A stretch of 64,000 nt of DNA from Betaproteobacteria bacterium HGW-Betaproteobacteria-22 (GTDB taxonomy: Bacteria > Pseudomonadota > Gammaproteobacteria > Burkholderiales > Methylophilaceae), in NCBI GenBank assembly GCA_002842285.1, contig PHCJ01000001.1, positions 62,001 through 126,000 of the forward strand. The letters run 5' to 3'. Below are positions 48,907-57,013 of the stretch, piece by piece (position 1 is the first letter of the stretch; every line of letters begins with the position of its first letter). The translations under genes were made by a program, and so were the position numbers. The notes beneath the pieces are model-generated. The model searched no databases. It saw only the letters and a program-made list of their open reading frames with translations, and was not told the origin of the DNA.

Positions 48907-49842
48907 TTATTGCGCTCTGTCTAAAGTCGCGTTTTCTTGCGAACTAGCTTGTGTAATGTGACTATCTGGCGGCACGCTATGTGTCAGCCAGACGTTCCCC
49001 CCAATCACGGACCTGGCACCGATGGTGATGCGTCCGAGAATGGTCGCACCCGCATAAATAACAACGTGGTCTTCTAAAATCGGGTGCCGTGCCACGCCTT
49101 TGATCAGATGACCATGCGCATCGGTGGGGAAACGTTTAGCCCCCAATGTCACCGCCTGATAAAGTCGCACATGGTTGCCTATTACAGCAGTTTCACCTAT
49201 GACTACTCCAGTGCCGTGGTCGATAAAGAAACCTTCTCCCACAGTGGCACCCGGGTGAATATCAATACCTGTGGCAGAATGGGCAAGCTCTGAAATAATG
49301 CGTGCTATAAGTGGCAGGCCCAACGCGTGCAGCTCATGCGCCAGACGATAATGAATAATCGCGGATATACCGGGGTAGCACACCAGCACCTCATCCAAAC
49401 TTCGCGCGGCTGGGTCCCCCTCAAACGCCGCGTTCAAATCGGTATCTAACAGCTGGCGAATCCTTGGAAGCGCTTGTGCAAAAACGCGTGTTTTATTGAA
49501 TGCGGATTCAGCACTTGGCGTTTTGTCGTGATCACTATCTGCTGAATAGCGCAATTCCAATAGTATTTGCAAATTAAGCTCTCGCAGTGCGGCATCCAGA
49601 GTGAAGCCCACAAAATAATCGACCCCCTCTTCTCTAAGTCCAGGCACCCCCAATCGGTTGGGGAATAAGGCTGCACTTAACCCATCTACAATAGATTGTA
49701 GTGATTTTCTGGAAGGGAGTTTGGGCGGCCTGTTTTTTCGATGACGATGCTCTAGTGAGGCAAGCCTTACGTCACGTAAAGCTTCCACGATGCTAGGTAT
49801 TTCAAAGCTTTCATTAAGCGAAGAATTAGTAATCTGTGACAT
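48907..49842 (-). CDS. cysE: Serine O-acetyltransferase
   Basis: CysE makes O-acetylserine for cysteine synthesis. The C-terminal left-handed beta-helix hexapeptide repeats (ATVGEGFFIDHGTGVVIGETAVIGNHVRLYQAV, IYAGATILGRITIGARSVIGGNVWL) hold the catalytic His/Asp, and HPGATVGEG is a signature. The length is 311 residues from ATG 49842 (preceded by TAGGTGTTGCTGT). The open frame reaches 18 codons further but enters a terminator, so the later start is certain. It heads an operon with the encapsulin and its cargo. The C-terminal tail is somewhat short. Confidence 0.95.
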   Translation of the reverse strand: MSQITNSSLNESFEIPSIVEALRDVRLASLEHRHRKNRPPKLPSRKSLQSIVDGLSAALFPNRLGVPGLREEGVDYFVGFTLDAALRELNLQILLELRYSADSDHDKTPSAESAFNKTRVFAQALPRIRQLLDTDLNAAFEGDPAARSLDEVLVCYPGISAIIHYRLAHELHALGLPLIARIISELAHSATGIDIHPGATVGEGFFIDHGTGVVIGETAVIGNHVRLYQAVTLGAKRFPTDAHGHLIKGVARHPILEDHVVIYAGATILGRITIGARSVIGGNVWLTHSVPPDSHITQASSQENATLDRAQ

Positions 49843-49864
49843 ACAGCAACACCTAATAGCAGAA

Positions 49865-49902
49865 AATAAAAAAGCCAGCGGTCTGTTAAGACACACTGGC
49901 TT
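49865..49902 (-). terminator. Leader terminator before cysE (putative attenuator)
   Basis: In the minus strand, AAGCCAG pairs with CTGGCTT and an inner GTCT/AGAC pair closes the loop, followed by TTTTTTATTTT. It lies 23-60 nt before the cysE start. A second copy of the left arm, GCAAGCCAGTAGTGTG, sits upstream at 49921-49934 and could pair with the right arm instead, cancelling the terminator. This is a typical attenuation design; the signal sensed is unknown. Confidence 0.75.
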
Positions 49903-49919
49903 CCGGCTGTCCGGTCAGC

Positions 49920-49950
49920 ACACTACTGGCTTGCAAAATTACTTTGCATA
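49920..49950 (-). promoter_or_regulatory. Upstream alternative arm of the cysE leader
   Basis: The leader contains a TGCAAA-GTAAT-TTTGCA hairpin (about 49932-49948), then the second AGCCAG copy. A small 8-codon frame (MQSNFASQ) begins at a minus-strand ATG near 49947 and overlaps the arm. Its translation could control the switch. No known riboswitch pattern was recognised. Confidence 0.4.
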
Positions 49951-50331
49951 CAATATACACCACTAATCTGAGTAAAAAAAGTGCAAAAGAAAATAATCAT
50001 CAAAAAAACAGGATGTATAAAATATTCAGTTATAACTGAATAGCTTATTAGTGTTAATAATTATTAAATAAAGCTTTTTAGAGTAATGTTCTTCGAGTTT
50101 CAAGCAGGTTTAACCTAGATTTTTCAACTAGACTTGCCAGCGGCTGATAATGAACACTAAAGCCAAGGCGTTGGCAAGTGTTGCTAACAATGGCAACGAC
50201 GCACAGTTTAATGGATTTTCTGTGCAAATTTTATGAGCAATAGATCAGTTGCTGATGGCCTGGAAGCTGGTGGTTTTGAACTAAGAAATAACCAATAAAC
50301 TGAGTTGGCTTTTTAGGTAATTAGTAAAAAT
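49935..50331. other. Spacer with a dispersed-repeat copy
   Basis: Between the cysE leader and the ABC exporter gene there is no credible ORF. The stretch 50213-50243 (GGATTTTCTGTGCAAATTTT and on) matches the inner part of the 2.8-kb repeat with few differences. The remainder is AT-rich. No clear promoter is seen, but it should hold that of the cysE operon. Confidence 0.55.
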
Positions 50332-52188
50332 TTATTCATAATTTTCAGGTAAAAAACCACCTGTTTGACGACCCCACAATTGATAATAAGTGCCTTTTAA
50401 TTGTAACAACGCTTCGTGCGTACCATCTTCAACAATACGCCCAGCATCAAATACCAGAATACGATCTAAATGCGCTATAGTTGAAAGACGATGTGCAATG
50501 ACAATTGCGGTCTTATCTTGCATGGCAGTTTCTAGCGAGACCTGAATCGATTCTTCTGTAATGGAATCTAAGCTAGAGGTGGCTTCATCTAAAATCAAAA
50601 TTGGTGCATTTTTAAGAATCACACGTGCAATCGCAATGCGCTGGCGTTGACCTCCAGAAAGTTTCACGCCCCGCTCACCGACCAATGACTGATAGCCCTC
50701 ACCTTGTGTGGTAATGAAATCATGTGCGTGCGCTTTACGTGCAGCTTCAATAACCTCATCATCACTGGCCTGCAAATGTCCATAGCGGATGTTTTCAATC
50801 AAACTACGATGAAATAAAGTAGGATCTTGTGGGATCAATCCGATTTGTGTATGTAACGCATCTTGCGTCAATTGACGAATATGATGACCGCCAATGAATA
50901 TCTCCCCACTCTGAGCGTCATAGGTGCGTAAAATTAAGTTGATGAAAGTGGTTTTACCTGAACCCGAGTATCCTACTAAGCCCACGCGCTGACCAGCAGG
51001 TATTTTTATGCTTAGGTTGTCAAACACAGGCTTATCTTTAGCATAACTAAAGCTCACGTTGCGGAACTCAATTTCACCATGATTTAATTTAACATCAACA
51101 GCATCGGAGGCATCCACTAACTCATGTGGCACAATAATAGTATTCACCCCATTAGATACGTTACCCAAGTATTCAAAGAAATCTAAAAAACGACGGCTTA
51201 AATTACGTGCTTCGTTAATAATCAGCAGCGACACGCTCAACGCCATGACAAACTCTGGCACACCAATTTTCCCTTGACCCCAAAGTGTGAGTGAAAAATA
51301 CAAAATACCCACTTTAAGAACGGCCGCTGATACAAATTGAAACCAACGCACACGCTCAGAATAATTATTAGCCACACGGATAGGTTTTAGCTCTTTTTCA
51401 AAACGTGCGTTCAAATACTGGCGCTCAAAACCGAAGCGGGCAAAAAAACGTGCTGTACTTAAATTAGATACCGAATCGACCAAAATGCCGTTGGTCTCAC
51501 TACGCGCACTTGAAGCTTTGTGTGCATAAGGACGACAACGCTTAGCCATCTGATACGAAATTAAAATAAAGAAAAATGACCAAATACTTACAAAAAGTGC
51601 GAGTGTAGGATGTGCGGTATATAACAAACCGATGGAAACGCTCAAAATAATAGCGATGGGCCAGAAATCAAACAAGATTGCCCAAATGGTCTGCAACACG
51701 CCCATTGAGGTTTCACTGATACGATGTGCAAGCGCACCAGCATAATCGCTACTAAAGTAACGAAAAGAGTGACACTGCAAATAAGCATAAAGTGCGCGAG
51801 TGACATCTTGCCTTTGTACTGGCTGTAGCCACATTTGCAATGTGCCCGCACTCCGTCCAAACAACACTTCCCCTATACTTAAACCGAGAAATAACCACAA
51901 CGGTGCTTTTAAATTTTCTATAAGCGACAATGACTGCTCCGAAGCAGTAGTCACCCCGCGAATAATCTCTGCAATTGCGTATGGCACTGCAATACCACAG
52001 CTCGCATGCGCTGTTTCCAGCAACAAAATGCTTATATACCACCAGCGATTTTGGGCTAAAAAATAGCCAATAAATTTAGTGGGTTTGGCAGGTAAATTAG
52101 GTGCTGCAGGGGCACGTTGAAATGTTGCGTTAGCGTCAACACTCTCTGCGGCCAGCAAGGCCGGGGCTTGCTGTGTGATTGCTGTCAT
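50332..52188 (-). CDS. ABC exporter, fused permease and ATPase (MsbA-like)
   Basis: The 618-residue half transporter has six membrane helices (about 45-320) and a C-terminal nucleotide-binding domain with Walker A GYSGSGKTT, Q-loop LIPQDPTLFHRS, the signature LSGGQRQRIAIARVIL, Walker B ILILDEATSSLDS and switch His IAHRLSTI. It should work as a dimer, exporting a lipid or peptide-like compound. It follows the dienelactone-hydrolase-like gene by 12 bp, so it may belong to that operon. The substrate is unknown; export of a metabolite of the imported compounds is one idea. Confidence 0.9.
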   Translation of the reverse strand: MTAITQQAPALLAAESVDANATFQRAPAAPNLPAKPTKFIGYFLAQNRWWYISILLLETAHASCGIAVPYAIAEIIRGVTTASEQSLSLIENLKAPLWLFLGLSIGEVLFGRSAGTLQMWLQPVQRQDVTRALYAYLQCHSFRYFSSDYAGALAHRISETSMGVLQTIWAILFDFWPIAIILSVSIGLLYTAHPTLALFVSIWSFFFILISYQMAKRCRPYAHKASSARSETNGILVDSVSNLSTARFFARFGFERQYLNARFEKELKPIRVANNYSERVRWFQFVSAAVLKVGILYFSLTLWGQGKIGVPEFVMALSVSLLIINEARNLSRRFLDFFEYLGNVSNGVNTIIVPHELVDASDAVDVKLNHGEIEFRNVSFSYAKDKPVFDNLSIKIPAGQRVGLVGYSGSGKTTFINLILRTYDAQSGEIFIGGHHIRQLTQDALHTQIGLIPQDPTLFHRSLIENIRYGHLQASDDEVIEAARKAHAHDFITTQGEGYQSLVGERGVKLSGGQRQRIAIARVILKNAPILILDEATSSLDSITEESIQVSLETAMQDKTAIVIAHRLSTIAHLDRILVFDAGRIVEDGTHEALLQLKGTYYQLWGRQTGGFLPENYE

Positions 52189-52200
52189 AAAATAAAATAC

Positions 52201-53064
52201 TCAAAGTTTGTTAGGTGACAATCCGTTTTTAGTGAACCAGTATTGCAATTTCAGCCATCCATCGTCAGCAGCAAGCTTGCGGTAGCTTGGGCGGTAATCC
52301 GCAAAAAAAGCATGTGGCGCTTCAGGATAAACTACAATTTCTGACGCATGATGACTGGTGGAAAGCTTGGCACGTACACGCTCCACACTCTCTAGCGGAA
52401 TGCCTTGATCTGCCTCTCCATACAAGCCTAGCACTGGCGCTTTAAGCTCTGCCACGACATCAATAGGATGCAATGGCTGCAATGCAGTTTTATTGCCTTC
52501 TAATCTACCATACCATGCAACCCCAGCCTTAACATTAGGATTATGTGCGGCATAGAGCCACGTAATGCGGCCACCCCAGCAAAAACCTGTAATGCCAAGT
52601 TTACCTTTTGCGCCTAAGCCGCTAGCTTCAGACCATGCTACTGCCGCGTCCAAATCGGCAAGCACTTGCGCATCAGGCACCTTGCTCACGACGGTAGCTA
52701 GTATTTCATTGATGTCTTTAATTTTAGAAACATCGCCTTGCCTAAAATAGAGCTCTGGCGCAATTGCCAAATAGCCCAATTTTGCAAAACGTCTGCAAAT
52801 ATCCTTAATATGTTCATGCACCCCAAAAATTTCTTGCACGACCAAAATAACTGGCCAAGGTCCGTTACCATCAGGATATGCGACATAAGCTGGTAATGTA
52901 TCGCTAGCAGTAGGGATACCAACAGCTCGATCAATAATGCTAGACTTATTAGTTGAAACAACCGTTGCACTAACAGGTTGTACGGCTAACGCAAACCCCG
53001 TGGCAATAGCAGCTGCCAGAAATTCCCGTCTATTAAAATGAGGCTTTTCAGTGGTAGATGCCAT
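52201..53064 (-). CDS. Dienelactone hydrolase family protein, Tat-exported
   Basis: The N-terminus carries a twin-arginine signal (NRREFLAAAIATGFALAVQP). The alpha/beta hydrolase domain has the cysteine nucleophile in GFCWGGRITW, Asp in GEADQGIP and His in PEAPHAFFAD, the DLH triad Cys-Asp-His. Family members open lactones or hydrolyse esters, but the true substrate here is unknown. As it sits at the end of a sulfonate-type transport cluster, it may process an imported ester in the periplasm. Confidence 0.9.
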   Translation of the reverse strand: MASTTEKPHFNRREFLAAAIATGFALAVQPVSATVVSTNKSSIIDRAVGIPTASDTLPAYVAYPDGNGPWPVILVVQEIFGVHEHIKDICRRFAKLGYLAIAPELYFRQGDVSKIKDINEILATVVSKVPDAQVLADLDAAVAWSEASGLGAKGKLGITGFCWGGRITWLYAAHNPNVKAGVAWYGRLEGNKTALQPLHPIDVVAELKAPVLGLYGEADQGIPLESVERVRAKLSTSHHASEIVVYPEAPHAFFADYRPSYRKLAADDGWLKLQYWFTKNGLSPNKL

Positions 53065-53114
53065 GGTTAGATTCCATTCAATTTTTAAAGATATGCAAGC
53101 TTAAGTTAAGAAAA

Positions 53115-53333
53115 TTATGAGAGTGTTGCAATAGAGACTTCTGTAGATTTAATCAATGCGACCACTTCAGATCCAACAACCAAACCCAACTCTTTTACCG
53201 ATCTAGTTGTAATCACAGCTGTGATAATGCCAGAAGGTGTTTCCACATCCACTTCAGACACGACTGAACCTTCAATGATTTCTTTAACAATCCCTTTAAA
53301 TTGGTTACGCACGTTGATTGCAATAATGCTCAT
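53115..53333 (-). CDS. Mop/TOBE-domain molybdopterin- or oxyanion-binding protein (molbindin)
   Basis: The 72-residue protein is a single TOBE/Mop domain (NQFKGIVKEIIEGSVVSEVDVET, then AVITTRSVKELGLVVGSEVVALIKSTEVSI). Small molbindins bind molybdate, tungstate or sulfate-like oxyanions. It lies between an ABC ATPase gene and the hydrolase gene. It could serve as an oxyanion buffer in the sulfur cluster; the anion is not determined by sequence. Confidence 0.92.
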   Translation of the reverse strand: MSIIAINVRNQFKGIVKEIIEGSVVSEVDVETPSGIITAVITTRSVKELGLVVGSEVVALIKSTEVSIATLS

Positions 53334-53406
53334 GTATTTCTCCTAATAAATTAAATAAATTTGGTTTGATGTGTTTGATGTATTTTTTAATGGCGATTCA
53401 GATGCA

Positions 53407-54237
53407 CTACCAAGAAAGTTTCCAATTTGTAATGGATTCTGTGGCAATACCACTTACTTTTAAATCGGCCCCACCATGGGGTGCATTAGAAAACTCTTTA
53501 TACACACGATCTCTAATTGCTGAAAATTGATAGCTATTACGGTCACGCGGGCGCGGCAGATCAACATCCAGCACGCGCTTAATGCGGCCGGGTTTTGGCT
53601 CCATCACCACGACACGGTCTCCAAGATAAACCGCCTCTTCCACATCATGCGTCACAATAATCATGGTGATACCTTCTTCTTGCCAGATACGCTGAAGCTC
53701 TTGCTGCAAGTAGCTGCGTGTAAATGCATCTAAAGCACCGAAAGGTTCATCCAATAGTAATACTTCAGGACGATTCACCAACGCGCGCGCTATTGCAACA
53801 CGTTGTGACATCCCGCCCGAAAGTTGATATGGATAGGCATTTTCAAACCCCTCCAGTCCGACCAGTTTGATGTGTTCCTTCACCGAACGGAATTTTTCCG
53901 CTTCTGTCAGCTCAGTATTATTCAGTAAACCCACGTTAATATTCTGCTCAACGGTGAGCCAGGGAAATAGACGGTGCTCCTGAAATACGATGCCGCGCTG
54001 CAGACTTGTACCCACAATTTTGTTGCCATCGAGTAATATTTCACCTCGATAGTCATCTTCCAGGCCTATAACCAATTTGAGTAATGTGGATTTTCCACAA
54101 CCGCTGGAACCCACGATACTCACAAATTCGCCTGGTGCGATGGAAAGTGAAACATTCTCCAGTACCGTCAGCGGTTCACCATTTACTGTATATTGTTTAT
54201 GAAGATTATTAATCTCCAGTGTGCCTGCATGTGCCAT
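53407..54237 (-). CDS. ABC ATPase, SsuB/TauB-like (set 1)
   Basis: This 276-residue importer ATPase has Walker A GSSGCGKST, signature LSGGMSQRVAIARAL, Walker B VLLLDEPFGALDAFTR and switch His VTHDVEEAV, all as in the nitrate/sulfonate/taurine (NitT/TauT) family. It follows the lipoprotein binding protein by 13 bp. It probably pairs with one of the three permeases nearby. Its own permease is not adjacent, so subunits may be shared. Confidence 0.93.
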   Translation of the reverse strand: MAHAGTLEINNLHKQYTVNGEPLTVLENVSLSIAPGEFVSIVGSSGCGKSTLLKLVIGLEDDYRGEILLDGNKIVGTSLQRGIVFQEHRLFPWLTVEQNINVGLLNNTELTEAEKFRSVKEHIKLVGLEGFENAYPYQLSGGMSQRVAIARALVNRPEVLLLDEPFGALDAFTRSYLQQELQRIWQEEGITMIIVTHDVEEAVYLGDRVVVMEPKPGRIKRVLDVDLPRPRDRNSYQFSAIRDRVYKEFSNAPHGGADLKVSGIATESITNWKLSW

Positions 54238-54250
54238 GCTTTACCTTTCA

Positions 54251-55279
54251 CTATATTGCTTTTTTCTCTGTTTCTGAGTAGGGATTAAATTCATTGGTAT
54301 AAACATCCTTTAGATTGATGTCGTTTGGTTTCAGCTGACCATCTTTGACTAACCAATCCACCCATATCTGAAACTCTTCATCTTTAAATAACCCGCCCTT
54401 TCCTGCCACGCCCCAGCCCGTGAAATACTTGAGATTTTCAGTATTTTCACTGCGGTTGCGCGCATTCATTATTTTGGTAAAGCGGGCGATCACTTCTTCT
54501 CTTGGTGTGGTGCGAGTCCACTCAACTGCTTTGCCGATTGCGCCAATCACATGCCTTGAAGTCGTCGGATTCTCATTCAAGAACTTATTCGCCATCACAT
54601 ATGCGCCCGCAGTGAATTCTCCGAATAAGTCAAACTCCTTAAACAACATGCGAATACCTCCGCGCTCTGTTGCAGGGCCACCTAATGGCGCAACATCTAC
54701 CTGATGCTGCCTCAAGGTTTGCTCGCTGCTGCCTGGTGGAATAATCACCAATGTTACTTGCGCAATTTCTTCTTTCGTTAAACCATTGCGTCGCAGGTAC
54801 TCCGTCAGCATAAACTCCATCTGCGCCCCCATCGTATTGACCGCAACTTTTTTACCGATGAGGTCACGTGCGGTTTTAATCGGGCTGTTCTCTAATACGT
54901 AGTAACCAGTGAGCGTGTCTTTTTCTGTGCCATAAGAAGCAATCACTGCTTTTACTGGCGCTTTCGATGCAACCACTTTGACGACGGCACCCGTAAATGC
55001 AGGGCTGCTGATATCAGAGTCTCCTGTTAATACTGTCTGAATACCTTGTGGCCCACCTGTAGAAATGCCGACAAAATTAAGTTTAACTGGCGCGAGATAG
55101 CCTAGATCTTCAGCCAATTCGATCAGTGTCACCGCACCCGGAGAACCTAAATAGCGGAAATCCAGCGTTTCAAACCCACCTTCGTGCTGAATATTTGGCG
55201 CATCCTGCCTGGAGCAAGCCGTCGCCAGTAGTAACACTGAAAGTGAAAGTATTTTAAAAAACTTACTGATCATTCGCAT
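54251..55279 (-). CDS. SsuA/TauA-like substrate-binding lipoprotein (set 1)
   Basis: A lipobox (VLLLATACS, Cys at about 22) anchors the protein to the membrane. The mature part is a NMT1/SsuA-type fold: FRYLGSPGAVTLIELAEDLGYL, GISTGGPQGIQTVLTGDSDI, SPIKTARDLIGKKVAVNTMGAQMEF. It is paralogous to the protein at 57014-58066, with similar motifs in the same order. The ligand is probably an alkanesulfonate, taurine or a related small organosulfur compound, but this is an inference from family and context. Confidence 0.92.
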   Translation of the reverse strand: MRMISKFFKILSLSVLLLATACSRQDAPNIQHEGGFETLDFRYLGSPGAVTLIELAEDLGYLAPVKLNFVGISTGGPQGIQTVLTGDSDISSPAFTGAVVKVVASKAPVKAVIASYGTEKDTLTGYYVLENSPIKTARDLIGKKVAVNTMGAQMEFMLTEYLRRNGLTKEEIAQVTLVIIPPGSSEQTLRQHQVDVAPLGGPATERGGIRMLFKEFDLFGEFTAGAYVMANKFLNENPTTSRHVIGAIGKAVEWTRTTPREEVIARFTKIMNARNRSENTENLKYFTGWGVAGKGGLFKDEEFQIWVDWLVKDGQLKPNDINLKDVYTNEFNPYSETEKKAI

Positions 55280-55289
55280 TTCAACCCCT

Positions 55290-56114
55290 TTATTCCGTGT
55301 GAACGACTTTCCATGCTGTGAAATGCCGCTCCAAAGTCACAAGCAGATAGTTAATCGTCAGGCCCACCAATGTGATGGTGATAATGCCTAAAAACATTTC
55401 AGGAATCTGAAAATTATATTGTGAGTAAATAATCAAATAACCCAATCCAGCCTTAGCACCGACCATTTCCGCAGCCACCAACACCAGGACAGAAAATGCC
55501 CCAGCCAAACGCACACCCACAAAAATGGTCGGCACTGCGGCTGGCAGTATTACCTTTTGAAACAGCCTTACAGGTGACAACCCCATGGTGCGTGCAGATT
55601 TAATAAGCAGCGGATCTACATTACGCACGCCCGTAATCGTGTTAAGCAAAATCGGCCATGAGCACGCATAGATAATGAGGGCGATTTTTGAAGCCTCACC
55701 AATTCCCAGAAACAAAATAAAAACTGGAAGCAAGGCAAGTGCTGCGGTATTTCGCAACATTTCCAGCAATGGATTAATCGTATCTGCGAAATTTTTATAC
55801 CAGCCAATCGCTAATCCCAGGGGAATCGCAAACAGCACAGCAACGCCAAATCCGATGAGTGAACGACTCAAGCTAGCCTGTAAATGCGTGAATAGCTGTC
55901 CGTTCAGGATCAGCTTCCAACCAGTCAATAACACCTCTGACAAGGGTGGCAGGAATGCAGCTTCAACCAACCCTAGGCGCGGTGCAATTTCCCAAAGCGC
56001 CAAAAAAAGAATTATGGCGATAGAGCGCCTGAATAGCTGGTAAAACACAGGACTTATCGCAAGCAATTTGCTTGAAGCATCCACCAGTGTAATGGTTTGC
56101 TGTAATGATGGCAT
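55290..56114 (-). CDS. ABC permease, SsuC/TauC-like
   Basis: This permease with about six helices has the EAA-type loop region SARTMGLSPVRLFQKVILPAAVPTIFVGVRLA, the contact site for the ATPase. I place the start at MPSLQQT (56114): AAGGAGTTTTATC directly precedes it, whereas an ATG seven codons upstream lacks such a site. It lies between the two SBP-ATPase sets. 274 residues. Confidence 0.93.
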   Translation of the reverse strand: MPSLQQTITLVDASSKLLAISPVFYQLFRRSIAIILFLALWEIAPRLGLVEAAFLPPLSEVLLTGWKLILNGQLFTHLQASLSRSLIGFGVAVLFAIPLGLAIGWYKNFADTINPLLEMLRNTAALALLPVFILFLGIGEASKIALIIYACSWPILLNTITGVRNVDPLLIKSARTMGLSPVRLFQKVILPAAVPTIFVGVRLAGAFSVLVLVAAEMVGAKAGLGYLIIYSQYNFQIPEMFLGIITITLVGLTINYLLVTLERHFTAWKVVHTE

Positions 56115-56169
56115 GATAAAACTCCTTAAATTCAATACTCTTTTAATACAAATATGTTCAAGCTACGAG

Positions 56170-57003
56170 TCATGCTGCCGCCAGCTGCCGACTAATCTCA
56201 AGCGCTTGTGCACGTGTCACTTCTTCGCGCAACAGGCTCCAAATCTGGTGGCGCAATTGGCCAAATTCGGCTGTTGATCGTACATCTTCGTCTTTGCTGC
56301 GTAGCGCATCCGGTATCTCGATAATTTCTTTGATGCGACCTGGCCATGATGTCATGACCGCTACGCGCTGACCCAAATACACAGCTTCATCAATTCCATG
56401 TGTAATAAAAATGATCGTTTTGCCTGATTTTTCCCAGATTTTTAGCAATTCAGCTTGCAGGCTTTCCCTTGTCTGCGCATCTAGTGCGGCAAACGGCTCA
56501 TCCATCAACAGAACATCGGGATCATAAGCAAGACTGCGTGCGATGGCCACGCGCTGCTTCATCCCGCCAGACAATTCATTCGGGTGACGGTTTTCAAACT
56601 TGGAAAGACCTACCAGATCCAAAAAATGGCGTGCTGTTTCACGACGTTGTTTGGCCGGAATGCCTTTTGCCTCGAGTCCAAATTCAATATTGCCTAGTGC
56701 CGTGAGCCAGGGGAACAAGGCATATTGCTGGAACACAATGCCACGATCCAATGCGGGGCCGGTAATAGGTTTGTTATCCAGCAAAATTTGACCGCTACTT
56801 GGTTTTGTAAGACCAGCTAGTAAGTCAAGCAATGTAGACTTGCCGCATCCGCTAGGGCCTACAATCACCATAAACTCGCCCTCTTTGACATCCAGGCTGA
56901 CGTTATCAACCGCGATAAAATCATGACCTGCATGTGACTGTCCTTTCACAGGCTTTACTGGAAAGGTTTTCCTGACATTTTGTATACGTAACTTGATGCT
57001 CAT
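56170..57003 (-). CDS. ABC ATPase, SsuB/TauB-like (set 2)
   Basis: Walker A GPSGCGKST, signature LSGGMKQRVAIARSLAYDPDVLLMDEPFAALD and switch His ITHGIDEAVYLG are all intact. It is a NitT/TauT-type ATPase of 277 residues, paralogous to the one at 53407-54237. It starts 10 bp after the set-2 binding protein and is followed by the permease at 55290-56114, so this is a complete transporter unit. Confidence 0.93.
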   Translation of the reverse strand: MSIKLRIQNVRKTFPVKPVKGQSHAGHDFIAVDNVSLDVKEGEFMVIVGPSGCGKSTLLDLLAGLTKPSSGQILLDNKPITGPALDRGIVFQQYALFPWLTALGNIEFGLEAKGIPAKQRRETARHFLDLVGLSKFENRHPNELSGGMKQRVAIARSLAYDPDVLLMDEPFAALDAQTRESLQAELLKIWEKSGKTIIFITHGIDEAVYLGQRVAVMTSWPGRIKEIIEIPDALRSKDEDVRSTAEFGQLRHQIWSLLREEVTRAQALEISRQLAAA

Positions 57004-57013
57004 CTGTTACTCC

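Noticed and set aside
49865-49950. SAM riboswitch upstream of cysE
   Set aside because: No SAM-I or SAM-II core motif was recognisable; the structure fits a simple attenuator better.
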